Counted from the stretch's first letter, positions 1-11,130 are shown. The stretch: DNA of 64,000 nucleotides from Anodontia alba (GCA_964016985.1 OZ024823.1:109294476-109358475); one strand, 5' to 3'. A program made the numbers and translations. Notes: generated by a model not told the origin, from the sequence alone.

Positions 1-240
1 ATCAGCAGACGAAAAACTGATGATGTTTCTCTTATCTGCCCGGACAATATGTTTTTGACATTTCATGCAATTGTGATTGTCTCCTTAGGAGACAATTTGC
101 ATGAAATGTCAAACCTATTTCTCTGGCTAAAAAAGAGACATTTTGCATGAAATGTCAAACCTACTAAACTGTAAAAAAAAAGAAAACTGTTTTACTGCGA
201 GTTACTGCATTTGTTTACGCTGAATATTCAAAACACCTTT
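1..240. repeat. Foldback MITE fragment with GACAATTTGCATGAAATGTC palindrome
   Basis: Positions 57-110 form a near-perfect inverted repeat: TTTGACATTTCATGCAA on the left pairs with its complement on the right around a CTCCTTAGGAG centre. A second copy of the right arm follows at about 137-162. The window starts inside the element (AGCAGACGA motif at 4-12). The same palindrome and AGCAGACGA motif recur near 11.8, 14.7, 28.9, 46.0 and 60.4 kb, so this is a repeat family. Ends are not defined here. Confidence 0.6.
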
Positions 241-678
241 TATAGGTCCTGTCTATACTGATCCTAAATCAAAGTACTGAAAGTACTGAGAGGCGGGCTA
301 GTCGCTCACAATTCCTTTTTTTTTTTCAGTGCTTTTGCAAATAAGCAAATCTTTGAGATTTGATTTATTAATAAACAGGCTCTGGATGGATGGCATTTGC
401 TGCCGATAGCCCGGTACTTTTAATTCTAGTAATTACTGCTGAATTCCTGAGTGGCTTTTTTCTGCAAAGTGTCTATTTTTACTGAGGAACTAAACCACAT
501 GGAGGATGTAGGAACTTTGTCACAAAGAAGGAGTCTCCCTATTTTAGCTTGGGGATTATTACTTTTGTTTTTATCGGTAAATGAATTAATTTCCCTTCAC
601 TAATTTGATTGATGTTTTCACTCGGTTGCAGAACATTGCACAATTTGTTTTACTATGAACTCTTCATCATAATTGTAG
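241..678. other. Intergenic, no feature seen
   Basis: AT-rich sequence without a convincing ORF, RNA gene or recognisable repeat. The short palindromic hints at 270-290 are too weak to call. Confidence 0.5.
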
Positions 679-755
679 TTAACCCTTGTCCTGCTGAATA
701 AATTAAGAAGCCACGCCCATTTTTAATTTTCAACCAATCAGATTACTTGATCAAG

Positions 756-768
756 GTTGTTGATATAG
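756..768. repeat. Left target-site duplication of the LINE
   Basis: GTTGTTGATATAG occurs here and again at 7210-7222, immediately outside both ends of the LINE. A 13-bp direct repeat fits target-primed reverse transcription. Confidence 0.85.
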
Positions 769-943
769 GATGGATGGATGGATATTTTGTTTATAGACGC
801 TCAACCCTAAAAGGGCATATAGCGTCTAATAAGATGAATATTATATGATGATTTTATTTAATGAGAAATTAAAAATATCTAGGATTGATGAGTTCATTTT
901 AAAAAGATAAAGTATCAATGATTTTATGTTATTAAAATACAGA

Positions 944-3900
944 TCATATTTTATTAAAAAGTCCGATCTCTTTCAGAAAATCGAGTATTTTTTGAGTTGG
1001 CATATTAAAAAGTTCCTTTATATTTTTTACATTAAAATACTTTGTGCGAATATAATTAAATTCAGCACAAGTGACAAGAAAATGTTTGACCGTAAAAGGT
1101 TCGTTACAAGGAATGCAGAATGGAGCTTGTTCATTGTTTAAAATATAAGAATGAGTAATTCTAGTGTGTCCAATTCTACATCTCGTGATTTTTGTTTGTT
1201 CTTTTCTGCTGAGATTAGAGAATGTGCATTTGCTGTTAAAATTTGGTTTGATTTCATTTAATTTATTATAAGTTTGTGTTTCCCAAACAGACTGACATTT
1301 GTTGTTGATGTATTGACAGACGTTTGATTTAAAGTCGGAGTGAGGAATTTTGAAATTGGTTATTACTAAGGATAATGCAGATTTGGCTTCTGAATCTGCT
1401 AATTCATTTCCACGAATATTAACGTGGCTGGGAAGCCAACAAAATACAATTTCTTTTGAAGCGGAAAGATAATAATATTTTTTAAGAATTTGCTGAATTA
1501 ATGGGTTTCTATGGTGTAAATCTTTAAGAGATTTTAATACAGAAAGAGAATCTGAATAAATGATAAACTGTTTTTCAGACTGATCTCTGATATGGTAAAG
1601 TGCAATATCAATTGCCTTGGCTTCGGCGGTAAAAATGGAACTATTATCAGGTAATCTGATACTGTCAGTAAAATTTGGACTAATAACAGAACAAGCAACT
1701 TTCTCATCTTGTTTCGAACCATCTGTATAAATTGACAGGTAATGTTTATAATTTGATTTGATTTCTAAAAATTCATTCTTAAAAATATGCGACTCGACTT
1801 CTGTTTTTTTATTTTTATGAAGGTCTAAAATAATCTTTGGAGGGTTTAACGTCCATGGCTCTTTTGATGGAAAAGAAAAATGCTGAACATTTTTAATATT
1901 GATATTGGCCTCTTCAAGTAACGGTTGTATTCTCAGGCCAAGGGGTTTAATAGCTGTTGGTTTATTATTGTAAAATCTTTCATATTTAGGGTTAAAAACA
2001 CAATCATGAGCTGAATTACGTGGATTGGCGGCTAATTTAGTAACATATTGAAGAGACAATTTCTCTCTTCTTATATACAATGATGGTTCATTTGATTCAG
2101 CGTATAAACTTTCGACGGGGGAAGTACGAAAAGCCCCTAGAGCCAGACGTAAACCTTGGTGATGAATAGTATCCAAAGATTTCAAATAAGATTTTCTTGC
2201 GGATCCATAAACTATGGATCCATAATCCAATTTAGATCTAATTAAAGATCTATAGAGATTTAAAAGAACAGTACGATCTCCTCCCCAGTCGGAACTGGAG
2301 AGAACTTTAAGAATATCAAGAGCTTTTAAACATTTAGCTTTTAAAGCTTTGATGTGTGGTATAAAAGATAATTTGTTATCGAACAAAAGACCCAGGAATT
2401 TTGCTTCACTGACGACTGGAATTGGACTACCGTATATGGTGAGATGAGGATCTAAATGTAGCTGACGTATCTGACAAAAATGAACGCATTGAGTTTTTGT
2501 TTTTGAAAATTTGAAACCATTTTCTGTTGCCCAATCTTCTATATTGTTTAAACATCGTTGTAGTTTGAATTCAATGGTTTCCATATTTTTCGATCTAATA
2601 AATATTCCAAAATCGTCAACAAAAAGTGAACAATCAAGGTCTTTCACACATTTAACAATATCGTTAATTTTAATGCCAAACAAGGTAGGTGATAAAATGC
2701 TTCCCTGTGGTACACCTTGTTCTTGTTTAAATATGTCCGATAACGTATTACCTATTCGAACATTAAATGTTCGATCTGATAAAAAGTTTTGAATAAAAAG
2801 TGGTAATCGGCCTTTAAGGCCTAATTTATGTAAATCTTTCATGATGCCATGTTTCCATGTAGTATCGTAAGCTTTTTCAAGATCAAAAAATACAGCTACG
2901 ACATGTTCTTTTTTAATAAAGGCATCACGAATAAAGGATTCCAAACGAATCAAATGATCGTTTGTACAGTTATTTTTTCTGAATCCAGCTTGATATTTTG
3001 TTATAAGCTGGTTTGATTCCAAGAACCAAACCAGCCTATCATTAATCATTCTCTCCATTGTTTTACATAAACAACTTGTCAAAGCAATAGGTCTGTAGTT
3101 AGTAGCTTCAGTATGATCTTTATTTGGTTTTGGTATAGGTATAATCGTTGCTTTACTCCAGTCTTTTGGAAATTTTCCAGTGATCCAAATATCATTTAAA
3201 ATATTTAATAAAGTTTTTAAAGCGTTATCGGGTAAATGTTTAAGAATTTGATAATGAATGTCATCAGGACCAGCAGCTGTATCATGAGATTTATGAAGAG
3301 CATCTAATAATTCTGAAGCTGTGAATGGTACATTATATTTTTCATGATTTAATGACGTAAAATTTAGATGCTCTTTCTCTCGTTCTTGTTTTATGTTTTG
3401 AAAGGTTTCAGAATAATTTGCACTAGAAGAGTTTTTCTGAAAATTATCTCCTAGTGCATTGGAAATATCTTTAGTCGTTGAGCATATATTTCCATTTGAT
3501 TTAATATGGACATGCTTGTTATTTTTATTTTTGCCAGTAATTTTTCTAATCATGTCCCATATTTTCTTTGCTGGAGTTCTAGAATTAAGTTTGGAGACGT
3601 ATTGCTGCCAAGATGTTCTTTTAGCCGTTTTTATTGTCTTGCGAGCTTTTGCTCGCATTTGTTTGGCATGGATTAGATTTTCTTTTGTTGGCTGCCTATT
3701 GAACTTTCGTAAGGCAGATTTTCTTTTATTTATTGAATTTTTAACATCTTTATTAAACCAAGGTCTATTTCTTTTTGAACGTGTCGAGGACTTTGGAATA
3801 CATTTTTCGGCTACATGAATTAATGTATCAGTAAAAGCTTGTATATCATCTGCTGTTTTAAACATTTCAGGATTTAATTTTTCATTACATAGCTCTATAA

Positions 3901-4615
3901 AATTCTCCCAGTTTGCTTTATTGAAATTCCATCGGGAATGATGGTCTTCATTTGTCGATTCAATTTCTTCAATTTTAATTGGAAAATGATCGCTCCCGTG
4001 AAGGTCATCTAAAACTGACCAATCAAAATCTAAGTAAATATTTGTAGAGCATATAGACAAATCTAAAGCAAAATAATTTCTTGTAGGAGAATGAAGATAA
4101 GTTGGTTGTTTATCGTTAAATAAACATAAATCATTTTCTGCAATAAAATTTTCTATTATTTCTCCTTTGTCATTTGTATCCAGACAACCCCATAGTTTGC
4201 TGTGACTATTAAAGTCACCTAATAATAAGTAAGGACGAGGTAACTGGTTTATAAGATTTTCTAAATCGTGTTTAGAAAATTTACAGTGTGGAGGGAGATA
4301 TAGAGAACAAATTGTTATGGATTTAGACAGAGTGACATTTACAGCAACAGCTTGTAAATTACTATTTATATCTATCTGTCTATGAGGAACATTTGATTTT
4401 ACAAGGATAGATGAGCCTCCTGAGGCTTTCTGATTTTCAGTTGCGATATGATTATATAAACTATAATTTTTAAAATTAATATTATCTGTATTCTTTAAAA
4501 AGGTTTCCTGGAGACAAAAGACAGTCGGAGAAAGTAGTGTTGTTAAAATTAAAATTTCGTTATAATTTGCTTTTAGTCCTCGACAGTTCCACTGAATAAT
4601 TGATTTTTTATCCAT
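944..4615 (-). CDS. LINE ORF2: endonuclease, reverse transcriptase, RNase H
   Basis: A 1223-residue polyprotein that nicks the target, reverse-transcribes the element RNA and degrades the RNA strand. The N-terminal AP endonuclease (about residues 1-230) shows QWNCRG, QETFL, LLGDFNSHS and GSDHFP. The reverse transcriptase (about 460-760) shows NYRPIALTS, FFDLEKAYDTTW, GVPQGSILSPTLF and the catalytic LFVDDFGIF near residue 665. RNase H (about 960-1085) shows IYTDGSKQ, FTAEAKAIDIAL, IYSDSLSV and WLPSHVNIRGNELAD, so the D-E-D-D acidic set is present. A C-terminal CX2CX7HX4C zinc motif follows near residues 1165-1183. No stop or frameshift interrupts it. It starts 33 bp after the ORF1 stop, so it is probably translated by reinitiation or from the same transcript. 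Confidence 0.93.
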   Translation of the reverse strand: MDKKSIIQWNCRGLKANYNEILILTTLLSPTVFCLQETFLKNTDNINFKNYSLYNHIATENQKASGGSSILVKSNVPHRQIDINSNLQAVAVNVTLSKSITICSLYLPPHCKFSKHDLENLINQLPRPYLLLGDFNSHSKLWGCLDTNDKGEIIENFIAENDLCLFNDKQPTYLHSPTRNYFALDLSICSTNIYLDFDWSVLDDLHGSDHFPIKIEEIESTNEDHHSRWNFNKANWENFIELCNEKLNPEMFKTADDIQAFTDTLIHVAEKCIPKSSTRSKRNRPWFNKDVKNSINKRKSALRKFNRQPTKENLIHAKQMRAKARKTIKTAKRTSWQQYVSKLNSRTPAKKIWDMIRKITGKNKNNKHVHIKSNGNICSTTKDISNALGDNFQKNSSSANYSETFQNIKQEREKEHLNFTSLNHEKYNVPFTASELLDALHKSHDTAAGPDDIHYQILKHLPDNALKTLLNILNDIWITGKFPKDWSKATIIPIPKPNKDHTEATNYRPIALTSCLCKTMERMINDRLVWFLESNQLITKYQAGFRKNNCTNDHLIRLESFIRDAFIKKEHVVAVFFDLEKAYDTTWKHGIMKDLHKLGLKGRLPLFIQNFLSDRTFNVRIGNTLSDIFKQEQGVPQGSILSPTLFGIKINDIVKCVKDLDCSLFVDDFGIFIRSKNMETIEFKLQRCLNNIEDWATENGFKFSKTKTQCVHFCQIRQLHLDPHLTIYGSPIPVVSEAKFLGLLFDNKLSFIPHIKALKAKCLKALDILKVLSSSDWGGDRTVLLNLYRSLIRSKLDYGSIVYGSARKSYLKSLDTIHHQGLRLALGAFRTSPVESLYAESNEPSLYIRREKLSLQYVTKLAANPRNSAHDCVFNPKYERFYNNKPTAIKPLGLRIQPLLEEANINIKNVQHFSFPSKEPWTLNPPKIILDLHKNKKTEVESHIFKNEFLEIKSNYKHYLSIYTDGSKQDEKVACSVISPNFTDSIRLPDNSSIFTAEAKAIDIALYHIRDQSEKQFIIYSDSLSVLKSLKDLHHRNPLIQQILKKYYYLSASKEIVFCWLPSHVNIRGNELADSEAKSALSLVITNFKIPHSDFKSNVCQYINNKCQSVWETQTYNKLNEIKPNFNSKCTFSNLSRKEQTKITRCRIGHTRITHSYILNNEQAPFCIPCNEPFTVKHFLVTCAEFNYIRTKYFNVKNIKELFNMPTQKILDFLKEIGLFNKI

Positions 4616-4648
4616 GATGAATGGAGAGATGATTTGAAAATAAGGAAC

Positions 4649-5896
4649 TTAATCCTTTTGTTTTCTCTGAGACTGCAAGAACATGGAGGAGTCAGTCTCT
4701 AACTCCATGTTCTCAAGGGAATCGAACCGATTGACCAACTTGATCGGATCGGCCGACGCCCCTTTACTATATGGATTTGGTGCTTTATCTTTATCTTTTT
4801 CTTTTCCATTTTTTTCTTTCTGGTCAGCTGTCCTGGACCTGGATCTCTGTTGTGATCCACTTGTTTTAGTCGGCTGTGTTTGTGAACTGTTTTGAGATTT
4901 TGTTGGTGGTCTAGACTGATGAGAAGATGTGGGTTTAGGTTTAGGTTTTACAGTAGGAGTAATAACTTTTGAATTTGCTTTGATGACAGAATCTTTTTCG
5001 TTAAACTGGGTAGAACTTTCTTTGGTTTCAGGTTTAGTGTTTAGGGATTGAACAACTTTTGCAAAGGTGATTTCAGGTTGATTTTCTTGAATCTTTTTGG
5101 CTTCCAAATAAGTGATTTTTTGTGTAACTTTAATTTTCATGATTTCTTTCTCTTTTTTCCAAATTTCACACTGATTTGATTTTGATTGATGGTTTTTGTG
5201 ACAGTTCACACACTTGGCTTCATTTTTACAAGCATTTGTAGGGTGATCAAATTCACCCATACCACATTTTTCACATACTGATCCAGGTGCTTCCGGACAG
5301 CCGTTTTCATGATGTCCAAACCTCTGACAGTTGAAACACCGCAGAGGATTTGGAATGTAGACTTCAACCGGTATAATTCGGTAAAAGATTTTTAGTGATT
5401 TCGGTAAAGTTGTGGTGTTGAAAGTTAGTAAAAGTGTATTTGTTTCTATAAAGTTTCCATCTTTTTTAATTTTAAAACGTTTGCAAGCTGTTACTCCTTG
5501 TGTGTTAAGATATTCTGTGATATTTTCTTCAGTTTCATGTTTTAGCATCCTGTCACGGATAATACCTTTGCAACTGTTTAGAGTTTTATGTTCCGTGACA
5601 GAGACATTAATGTTAAAGAATTTTGTAATTTTCAAGAGATTATCAGTTTGAGATTTTCTGTTAGTTTCGACCAAAAGAGTTCCATTTTTTAATTTTTTTA
5701 CATTTTTTGGAGTGCCTATAATTGATTCTATTTGCTTTTCTATAATGAAAGGTGACAGTGAAGTAATAGGTTTGTCCTCTTTACTCGAAATCACTAAAAA
5801 TTTAGCGAAGTTCTCATTAGCTTTGAATGTAAATGTAGTCGGTTGCGTGTCGTCCTCCGAAGAGTCGAACGCCAGAAATCGTTTTCGAGATGCCAT
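4649..5896 (-). CDS. LINE ORF1: RNA-binding protein with CCHC zinc knuckles
   Basis: ORF1 of the same element, a nucleic-acid chaperone that packages the element RNA. From the ATG at 5896 it has 415 residues; an in-frame ATG at 5941 would add 15, but the protein then reads MASRKRFLAF, typical of a real start. A central RRM-like segment precedes three zinc knuckles: CFNCQRFGHHENGC, CEKCGMGEFDHPTNAC and CVNCHKNHQSKSNQC. The tail is rich in K, P, S, T and Q and is probably disordered. The arrangement is common for ORF1 of Jockey/I-type LINEs. No disruption is seen. Confidence 0.88.
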   Translation of the reverse strand: MASRKRFLAFDSSEDDTQPTTFTFKANENFAKFLVISSKEDKPITSLSPFIIEKQIESIIGTPKNVKKLKNGTLLVETNRKSQTDNLLKITKFFNINVSVTEHKTLNSCKGIIRDRMLKHETEENITEYLNTQGVTACKRFKIKKDGNFIETNTLLLTFNTTTLPKSLKIFYRIIPVEVYIPNPLRCFNCQRFGHHENGCPEAPGSVCEKCGMGEFDHPTNACKNEAKCVNCHKNHQSKSNQCEIWKKEKEIMKIKVTQKITYLEAKKIQENQPEITFAKVVQSLNTKPETKESSTQFNEKDSVIKANSKVITPTVKPKPKPTSSHQSRPPTKSQNSSQTQPTKTSGSQQRSRSRTADQKEKNGKEKDKDKAPNPYSKGASADPIKLVNRFDSLENMELETDSSMFLQSQRKQKD

Positions 5897-7209
5897 GGTG
5901 ATGAAATTTTTGATTCGATAGCTATGCGCCCCACCCTCCATGGAGCCCTACAAGGGGACGTTTAACAGAAATGGATCTCCTATTTCTAACGTCAAGGCTA
6001 CATTGCTATTATACTCGGTGTCAAGATCAGAGTCTTCAGCTCGGCCTCATGCTTAGATGATTTCCCACCTATTCATCTAAATTTCCATAGAAAAATTTAT
6101 GAACAGTTGAGTTCATCCCCCTATCCACAGCCTCCACTCACAGAGGTTTCCGCCAAAGCCCCAATACAAGCCCACCAATTGACCCTTCAGCCGCCGCCCA
6201 TTGAAACTCACTTAAAGTTAGAGGAACATGAGAAAAATAAGCCCGGTTTGGTACCATAAAGATACGTATGAAAGAGAGAAAGAAGCTACGAACAAGTTGT
6301 GCGTTTCTAGAGCTTGGCACGACTGAGCCGATTGATCCAGGCCGGATCTAACCCAGACCGCTCTTCTATCTGAAATAAGGGCCAAAATGATGTGTTGAAA
6401 AGCTGGAGATCCCTGGGCTTTCCTCAATCATCAGGTTCCCCTCTCCCAGCATACGAGACGCCACCCACGGCAAACAGGTGGTTCCTGTTTTAATAGGGGA
6501 TTACACCCTATCCACTACAGAAGGAAAGTGATCTGTAGATTTTATTCCCTACAGACAAGGGAGGCCGAAAACGTCTGGGAAATTGAAAGGTTATTTTTAA
6601 TATAAATTAGGAGATCCATATTTAAAATAAACAGTTTATTAAAAGAAGGATTCATTTTGGATTCATTTTTTAAGAGAGTCAAACAAATAAGCTGTGTTAG
6701 ATGATATGTAGCTTTCAAATGATATGTAGCTTTCATACCTTGAAAAACGTTTAGTTTTTTATCTAACAATATTAAATGCATCTTACTTTTTAATGTAGAG
6801 AATGCTAGAGTTCGGAAAAAATGACACAAACATAAGACAAACACATGTTAAATACAGATGAGGTTATAATCTTCGTCCCATGTGCGACCCACGGGCACAG
6901 AATGATACACAAACAAATGAAGCATGTTAGTAACATGAGATAGGAAAGGTTTAAAAGGATAGATCTCGCGAAATTTGTTTTTTCCAATTTAAGATGCATT
7001 TCAGTAAATTTAATTTTATAGTCTGGAATTATACCGGTTGAACGGACGGTTGCTCTGTTATGTTAGGGGTTTTACCCAACTGCCACAGAAGCGGAAGGCA
7101 GCCACCTATTTCGAGGGCCCGGGTGGTCACGGGCTGCCTCTTTTAGCCGGCTCGTACGTCACGCAGAGGGTACGTCTGGCCTATTCTAAGCCCGGGACCA
7201 GCACGGGAC

Positions 7210-7222
7210 GTTGTTGATATAG
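7210..7222. repeat. Right target-site duplication of the LINE
   Basis: GTTGTTGATATAG, identical to 756-768. The base after it returns to the MITE sequence. Confidence 0.85.
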
Positions 7223-7345
7223 ATTCACGTACTTAATGGCAACAGTGCAGATCCAGATCAGTTGGCTTCTTCAGAAGCCAACTGATCTGGATCTGCACTG
7301 TTTGCAAAGGCAGGGTATATCCGGGTTCAGCAGGACAAGGGTTAA

Positions 7346-8260
7346 GCTATCGTCTCAGTGGTTTTGCAAAAGATAGCTTTCAAAACAAGAATGTACCACA
7401 CTTTGGAGATGTATAATAAACAGCCACAGATTCATTTTAAATTCAAGGAGTGTCAAAGTTATTTTATTTGTTGTAAGATTTACACAAATTCCTGAAGATT
7501 AAGCAAACCGTGACAACCTTGATCAAATGCCGCACTCATTCTGTGACGTCTGATCTGGGTTTACACTGTTTTCCAATGTCCCCAAAGTGCCATATTTCGA
7601 CGTGTCTATTTTGAATTTAAGTGGTGTCATACTTTGTTTTTTTACATTTACACAAATTCCTGTTCATTAAGCAAGCAGTGGTGACCCTGATCAGACTCGG
7701 CATTCTGTGGCGTCGAATCAGGGTACACCGTTTGCAAACGTCCGCAAAATGCCATTGGACAGAACTATTTTAATCTTAAGGGGTGTCAGGTTAGTTTTGT
7801 TTGATGCAAGTTTACAAAAAAAATAAATAAATAAATTAATAAAAAAAATCCTGCACTGTAAATGAACCTCGGTGGGTGGGGGTAGTAACTTCCTGTATAT
7901 GGCATAGTGCGGTTGTGCGTGCCGAATGGCCCCCTTTTTCAGCGCTGCCAAGTATATGATTAGCCCCTTTTTTCAGGCAAAAGTATATGACTGACTCCAT
8001 TTTTCTTGACTGGTATATGAAAGGCACCACTTTTCTGATGTATCCCGGTACATGCACATATCTTTCGTTCATAGATTTTCCGAGGTTGTTTGTTCTCTTG
8101 GTACTCAATGAACTGACTGCGATATTTGTCTAACTACCAGCAATAAATGGGTGCAAAAATCAAAAGGCAGTATATGAACGGGTCAACATTTCAGACGATC
8201 TAGTATATAAATGGGTCCGTTTTTTCAAAGGCCAAGTAAATGAATGGTAGGTTTCGAAAT
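7346..8260. repeat. Degenerate tandem foldback units
   Basis: Two to three diverged units of about 180-200 bp (about 7440-7615, 7615-7800, and the start of a third) share TTTACACAAATTCCTG, a decayed CTGATCAGGGT...ACACTGTTTGC half-palindrome and a TTAAGTGGTGTCA-like end. From 7930 to 8260 a short unit around AGTATATGA is repeated irregularly. No gene is visible. Confidence 0.5.
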
Positions 8261-8302
8261 ACAGGCTCGACCACGCGTACCACAATTATCCCCAAGTTAC
8301 CC

Positions 8303-8346
8303 TCCCCCCCTCCCCCCCCCCCCCCCCCCCCCCGCCATCACCCCCC

Positions 8347-8380
<34 letters not shown>
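8303..8380. repeat. Poly(C) tract followed by (CA)n
   Basis: A run of C at 8312-8333 and further C runs to about 8350 are followed by about 14 CA units. Poly(G) on the other strand could form a quadruplex. Length is prone to sequencing error. Confidence 0.8.
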
Positions 8381-8382
<2 letters not shown>

Positions 8383-10165
8383 AAATGAACAGTCTTGCTG
8401 CATTCTGTGTTGTCTGATCACACTGTTTGCCATAGTCCCATAAATGTCTTTGGACACATCCATTGGACAGATTCATTTGAAAATTAAAGGTTTTCAAGTT
8501 TGTTTTATTTGGTGTAAGTTTACATAAGTACCTGTACTTTTGGCAAACAGTGTTAACCCTTAACAAATACCGCGTTTGGCGGCTTTCGGATCTGCACTGC
8601 TGAGATGGTGTTTCCCTGGACTGTTCCTTTCATTCAGAGTACTCCTTATGATATTGGTTTTCTTGTATCCCTTTCGGTAAATAGCTACATGTATACCACC
8701 TTAGATACGACAAGTGGTGACAAGCAACATGGTACCTTAAATTATCACTTGAGCTTGAACATGATTGTTTCTTTTGGCTAAAAGCCCCAAAGAACATATC
8801 CAGCACATTTGTGTAGCTTCTCATCGGAATGCCTAGATGAGCTGCTACAGTTCTGGGGTGTTCGGGTACGTAGTAACTTATATTTTCTCTCGTTCCCACA
8901 AGAAGAAACCGTGTGACTCTAATGGTGGCGGGAACCCACGATCTTATTATCATATTCGTTTTTATTGTTTTGTTGCGAATTGATTTTCATAAAAGTAAAA
9001 CACTGAGATGAGGGCTTGTTTATCTCATTGAAAATAACTCAATAACTGATGTGTTTATTTCACTGGTCAGTGCGCACGTGGCATTTCCCATGTAAATTAA
9101 CGAGGTGTTTACGCAAATGTTTTTATACGCGTTGATCGAAGGTATAAATATTGATTTCAAAAGCAAACCGAGACCAGTTTCAATTCGAATAAAACAAAAA
9201 TGAGCTTTTGACTGAACTTGATTTGTTTTGTTAAGTATACTGCATTTTTTATATAGATATTTGTATTTTTGAGTTTTTTTATTTTTTTTTTTTTTTTTTT
9301 TTTTGAGCGGAGGACTACTGGTAGGAATGTCTAAAGAGGTGCACACAAATTCTGGTGTACCATGACTATAGGCAGGTTTACGCCTAAAATGAACCATTTC
9401 ACCTGGCTACCGAGTTAAGTGTCGGAATGACAGACACTGTAGATCGTAATCAAACCACAGGTACTCGGGGCCAGCTGAGCGTTCTGGCCCAAACCGATCT
9501 CTTGCATATTTTTTTCAAAAGAATGTTTGCATTTGACTATAACTACAGCACTTCTGATGGTCATAAAAATGTTTAGAAACTTCTTGACTACAGAAGTTTA
9601 AAAGAAATCTCTGTTACCATCAAGGATCAAACAAGTATCATGGCTTAAACAATTAATTTGGTCCCACGATGTTTGCACAGGCCTGTCTGTCCGAATACTG
9701 CTTTAGCACTTATGTTGTGTTAGGGGAATAACTTGGTAGGGGAAATAACTTTATCAAGGGGAATAACTTGGTTTTCCTTATGTACTAGAAGACCAATTTT
9801 GTCTCCCTTGAATTAATTAATTTATAATGACTTTTTTCTTGGACACGGGGAAAAAAATCTTCACAGTTTGTACACCAAGATTGGTGTATAAACATGATAA
9901 AGGAACTGGCTGGGATTCTGGTTACAAGCAGATTGTTGCCACCCTGTTTCTCCTTTGGTTGACCCAACACCCTTAAAACAAAAATAGTAACAACAACGCA
10001 CGCACATACACAACGGGTAGATTTTTATATTTTCACCGATTTAGGCATTATTTTTAGCAATAGGTAAAGGCAAGACTCCATTCAGTGCATCAGTACCGGA
10101 AAGACTTCTCATGACACAGTAGCGGTCCGCATGTAAAGTAACAGTACGAGTATATCAGCCCTTTT
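8381..10165. other. Intergenic, one more foldback unit and homopolymers
   Basis: About 8400-8610 repeats the 7.4-kb unit (TTGGACAG, GTGTAAGTTTACA, AACAGTG, GGATCTGCACTG). A poly(T) run lies at 9281-9304. The rest, to 10165, has no supported ORF or RNA gene. Confidence 0.45.
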
Positions 10166-10497
10166 TAGCCTGATAGACTAAAACAGATACCTGTGCAAAT
10201 AGTGTAGATCCAGATGAGATGGCTCGTGACGAGGCGTCTCATCAGGATCTACACTGTCCCAGCTAGCATTCTACGTAAATCTACATCGGGCCGTCACCGG
10301 CCCGTCAGCTACCCTGACGGGCCGATGACGGCCCGATATAGATTTACGGAGAATGCTGACTGGGGTTTGCCATTATGTTATTATTATTATTATTATTATT
10401 ATTTTAGTCTGAAAACGCTATTTGAAACAGTGGGCATGTCGAAATTCAAATGTGGAAGAGTTCACTTCAGAAACTGAGGGATGAAAGGGCTAAATCT
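10166..10497. mobile_element. GATCAG-type foldback MITE interrupted by another MITE
   Basis: AGTGTAGATCCAGATGAGA at about 10201 pairs with TCTCATCAGGATCTACACT at about 10237-10255. The expected following TTTGCC occurs only after a 108-bp insertion (10258-10365), so an older element was split. The right part ends in CAGAAACTGAGGGATGAAAGGG, similar to the ends at 11.6 and 18.8 kb. An (ATT)n tract lies at 10376-10403. Confidence 0.55.
10258..10365. mobile_element. Palindromic CCCAGCTAGCAT MITE
   Basis: Almost the whole 108 bp folds back: CCCAGCTAGCATTCTACGTA at the left matches the complement of the right end (TACGGAGAATGCTGACTGGGG), with an inner GGGCCGTCACCGGCCCGTC hairpin. It sits inside an interrupted older MITE. 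A decayed relative is at 37455-37535. Confidence 0.7.
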
Positions 10498-10659
10498 GAA
10501 TCTAATCCCGCTTGTGAGACGGATTAGGATTTAGCCTATAGGAGCACTGTAACAAACTCGTTGTATGACGTCATTTGGGGTGGCACACTATCCAATATCT
10601 AGAAGTTAATACACACTTGTCTTACTGTTTTTGTTTCATAGTTCCACCTACTGTGTTAT

Positions 10660-11130
10660 TTTTGGATCGATTGTTTACAATCGAGCCATATATAGTATAC
10701 AAACGCCAAATTTCCTTTAGGTAGTTGTCCACACGATTTTCACTGACCAATGTAATCAAACCGCGGGTTAGACGAATTAATCGATCAATCAGATTTTTAA
10801 CACTGCCAGGCAGATGCGTCACAAAGAGACAGCGTCTCGTTAGACGAACTCCGGGTGACGGTTAATTATAGCCGCGCTATTCTTGTCATTGTGGAGTCAG
10901 AGTGCTGTTGCTAGAGGATTATCTGTAAAAATTGGACTGGGACATTTGGGACATTGACAAACAGTTCAGATCCAGATCAGACGCCGCTGATCAGGATCTA
11001 CATTGTTTGCTTAATATCAGGAAGTTAAGGTTAAATGAAACTGTCTTAAGTCCCCGTTCAGGAGTATTTTCCCAGCCTACATCGACTCACCAGTGCTGTA
11101 AGTGTTTTGATGTTATATACTCTTAATAAT
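10660..11130. repeat. Dispersed repeat of about 450 bp with a GATCAG hairpin
   Basis: This segment is homologous, stretch by stretch, to 55150-55269 plus 56842-57145: TTGTTTACAATCGAGCC, ACAAACGCC, GAGGATTATCTGTAAAA, CCCCGTTCAGGA. It contains the inverted repeat AGATCCAGATCAGACGCCG / CTGATCAGGATCTACATTG at 10967-11008. The copy at 55-57 kb is split by a later insertion. Confidence 0.6.

Larger units (their letters stand above)
769..7209 (-). mobile_element. Full-length two-ORF LINE with RNase H (I/Nimb-like)
   Basis: A 6.4-kb non-LTR retrotransposon on the minus strand. Reading 5' to 3' on that strand it has a GC-richer 5' UTR of about 1.3 kb (7209-5897), ORF1 (5896-4649), ORF2 (4615-944), a short 3' UTR and a simple-repeat tail of ATCC units at about 769-783. 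There is no poly(A) tail. Both ORFs are open and the 13-bp target duplications are identical, so the insertion looks recent and possibly still active. ORF1 zinc knuckles, an AP-type endonuclease, RT and RNase H in this order place it in the I superfamily. Nimb is my best guess at clade; phylogeny would decide. Confidence 0.9.
679..7345. mobile_element. TTAA-flanked (piggyBac-type) MITE split by a LINE
   Basis: The two halves (679-768 and 7223-7345) end in perfect 20-bp inverted repeats, TTAACCCTTGTCCTGCTGAA on the left and its complement on the right. TTAA target sites and CCC-starting termini are typical of piggyBac-type elements (family knowledge). The right half carries the hairpin AGATCCAGATCAGTTGGCTTC and its complement at about 7249-7302. 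Removing the LINE and one copy of its target duplication leaves 213 bp, the same length as the intact sister copy at 58032-58244; the sister at 50221-50431 is 211 bp. Confidence 0.85.
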
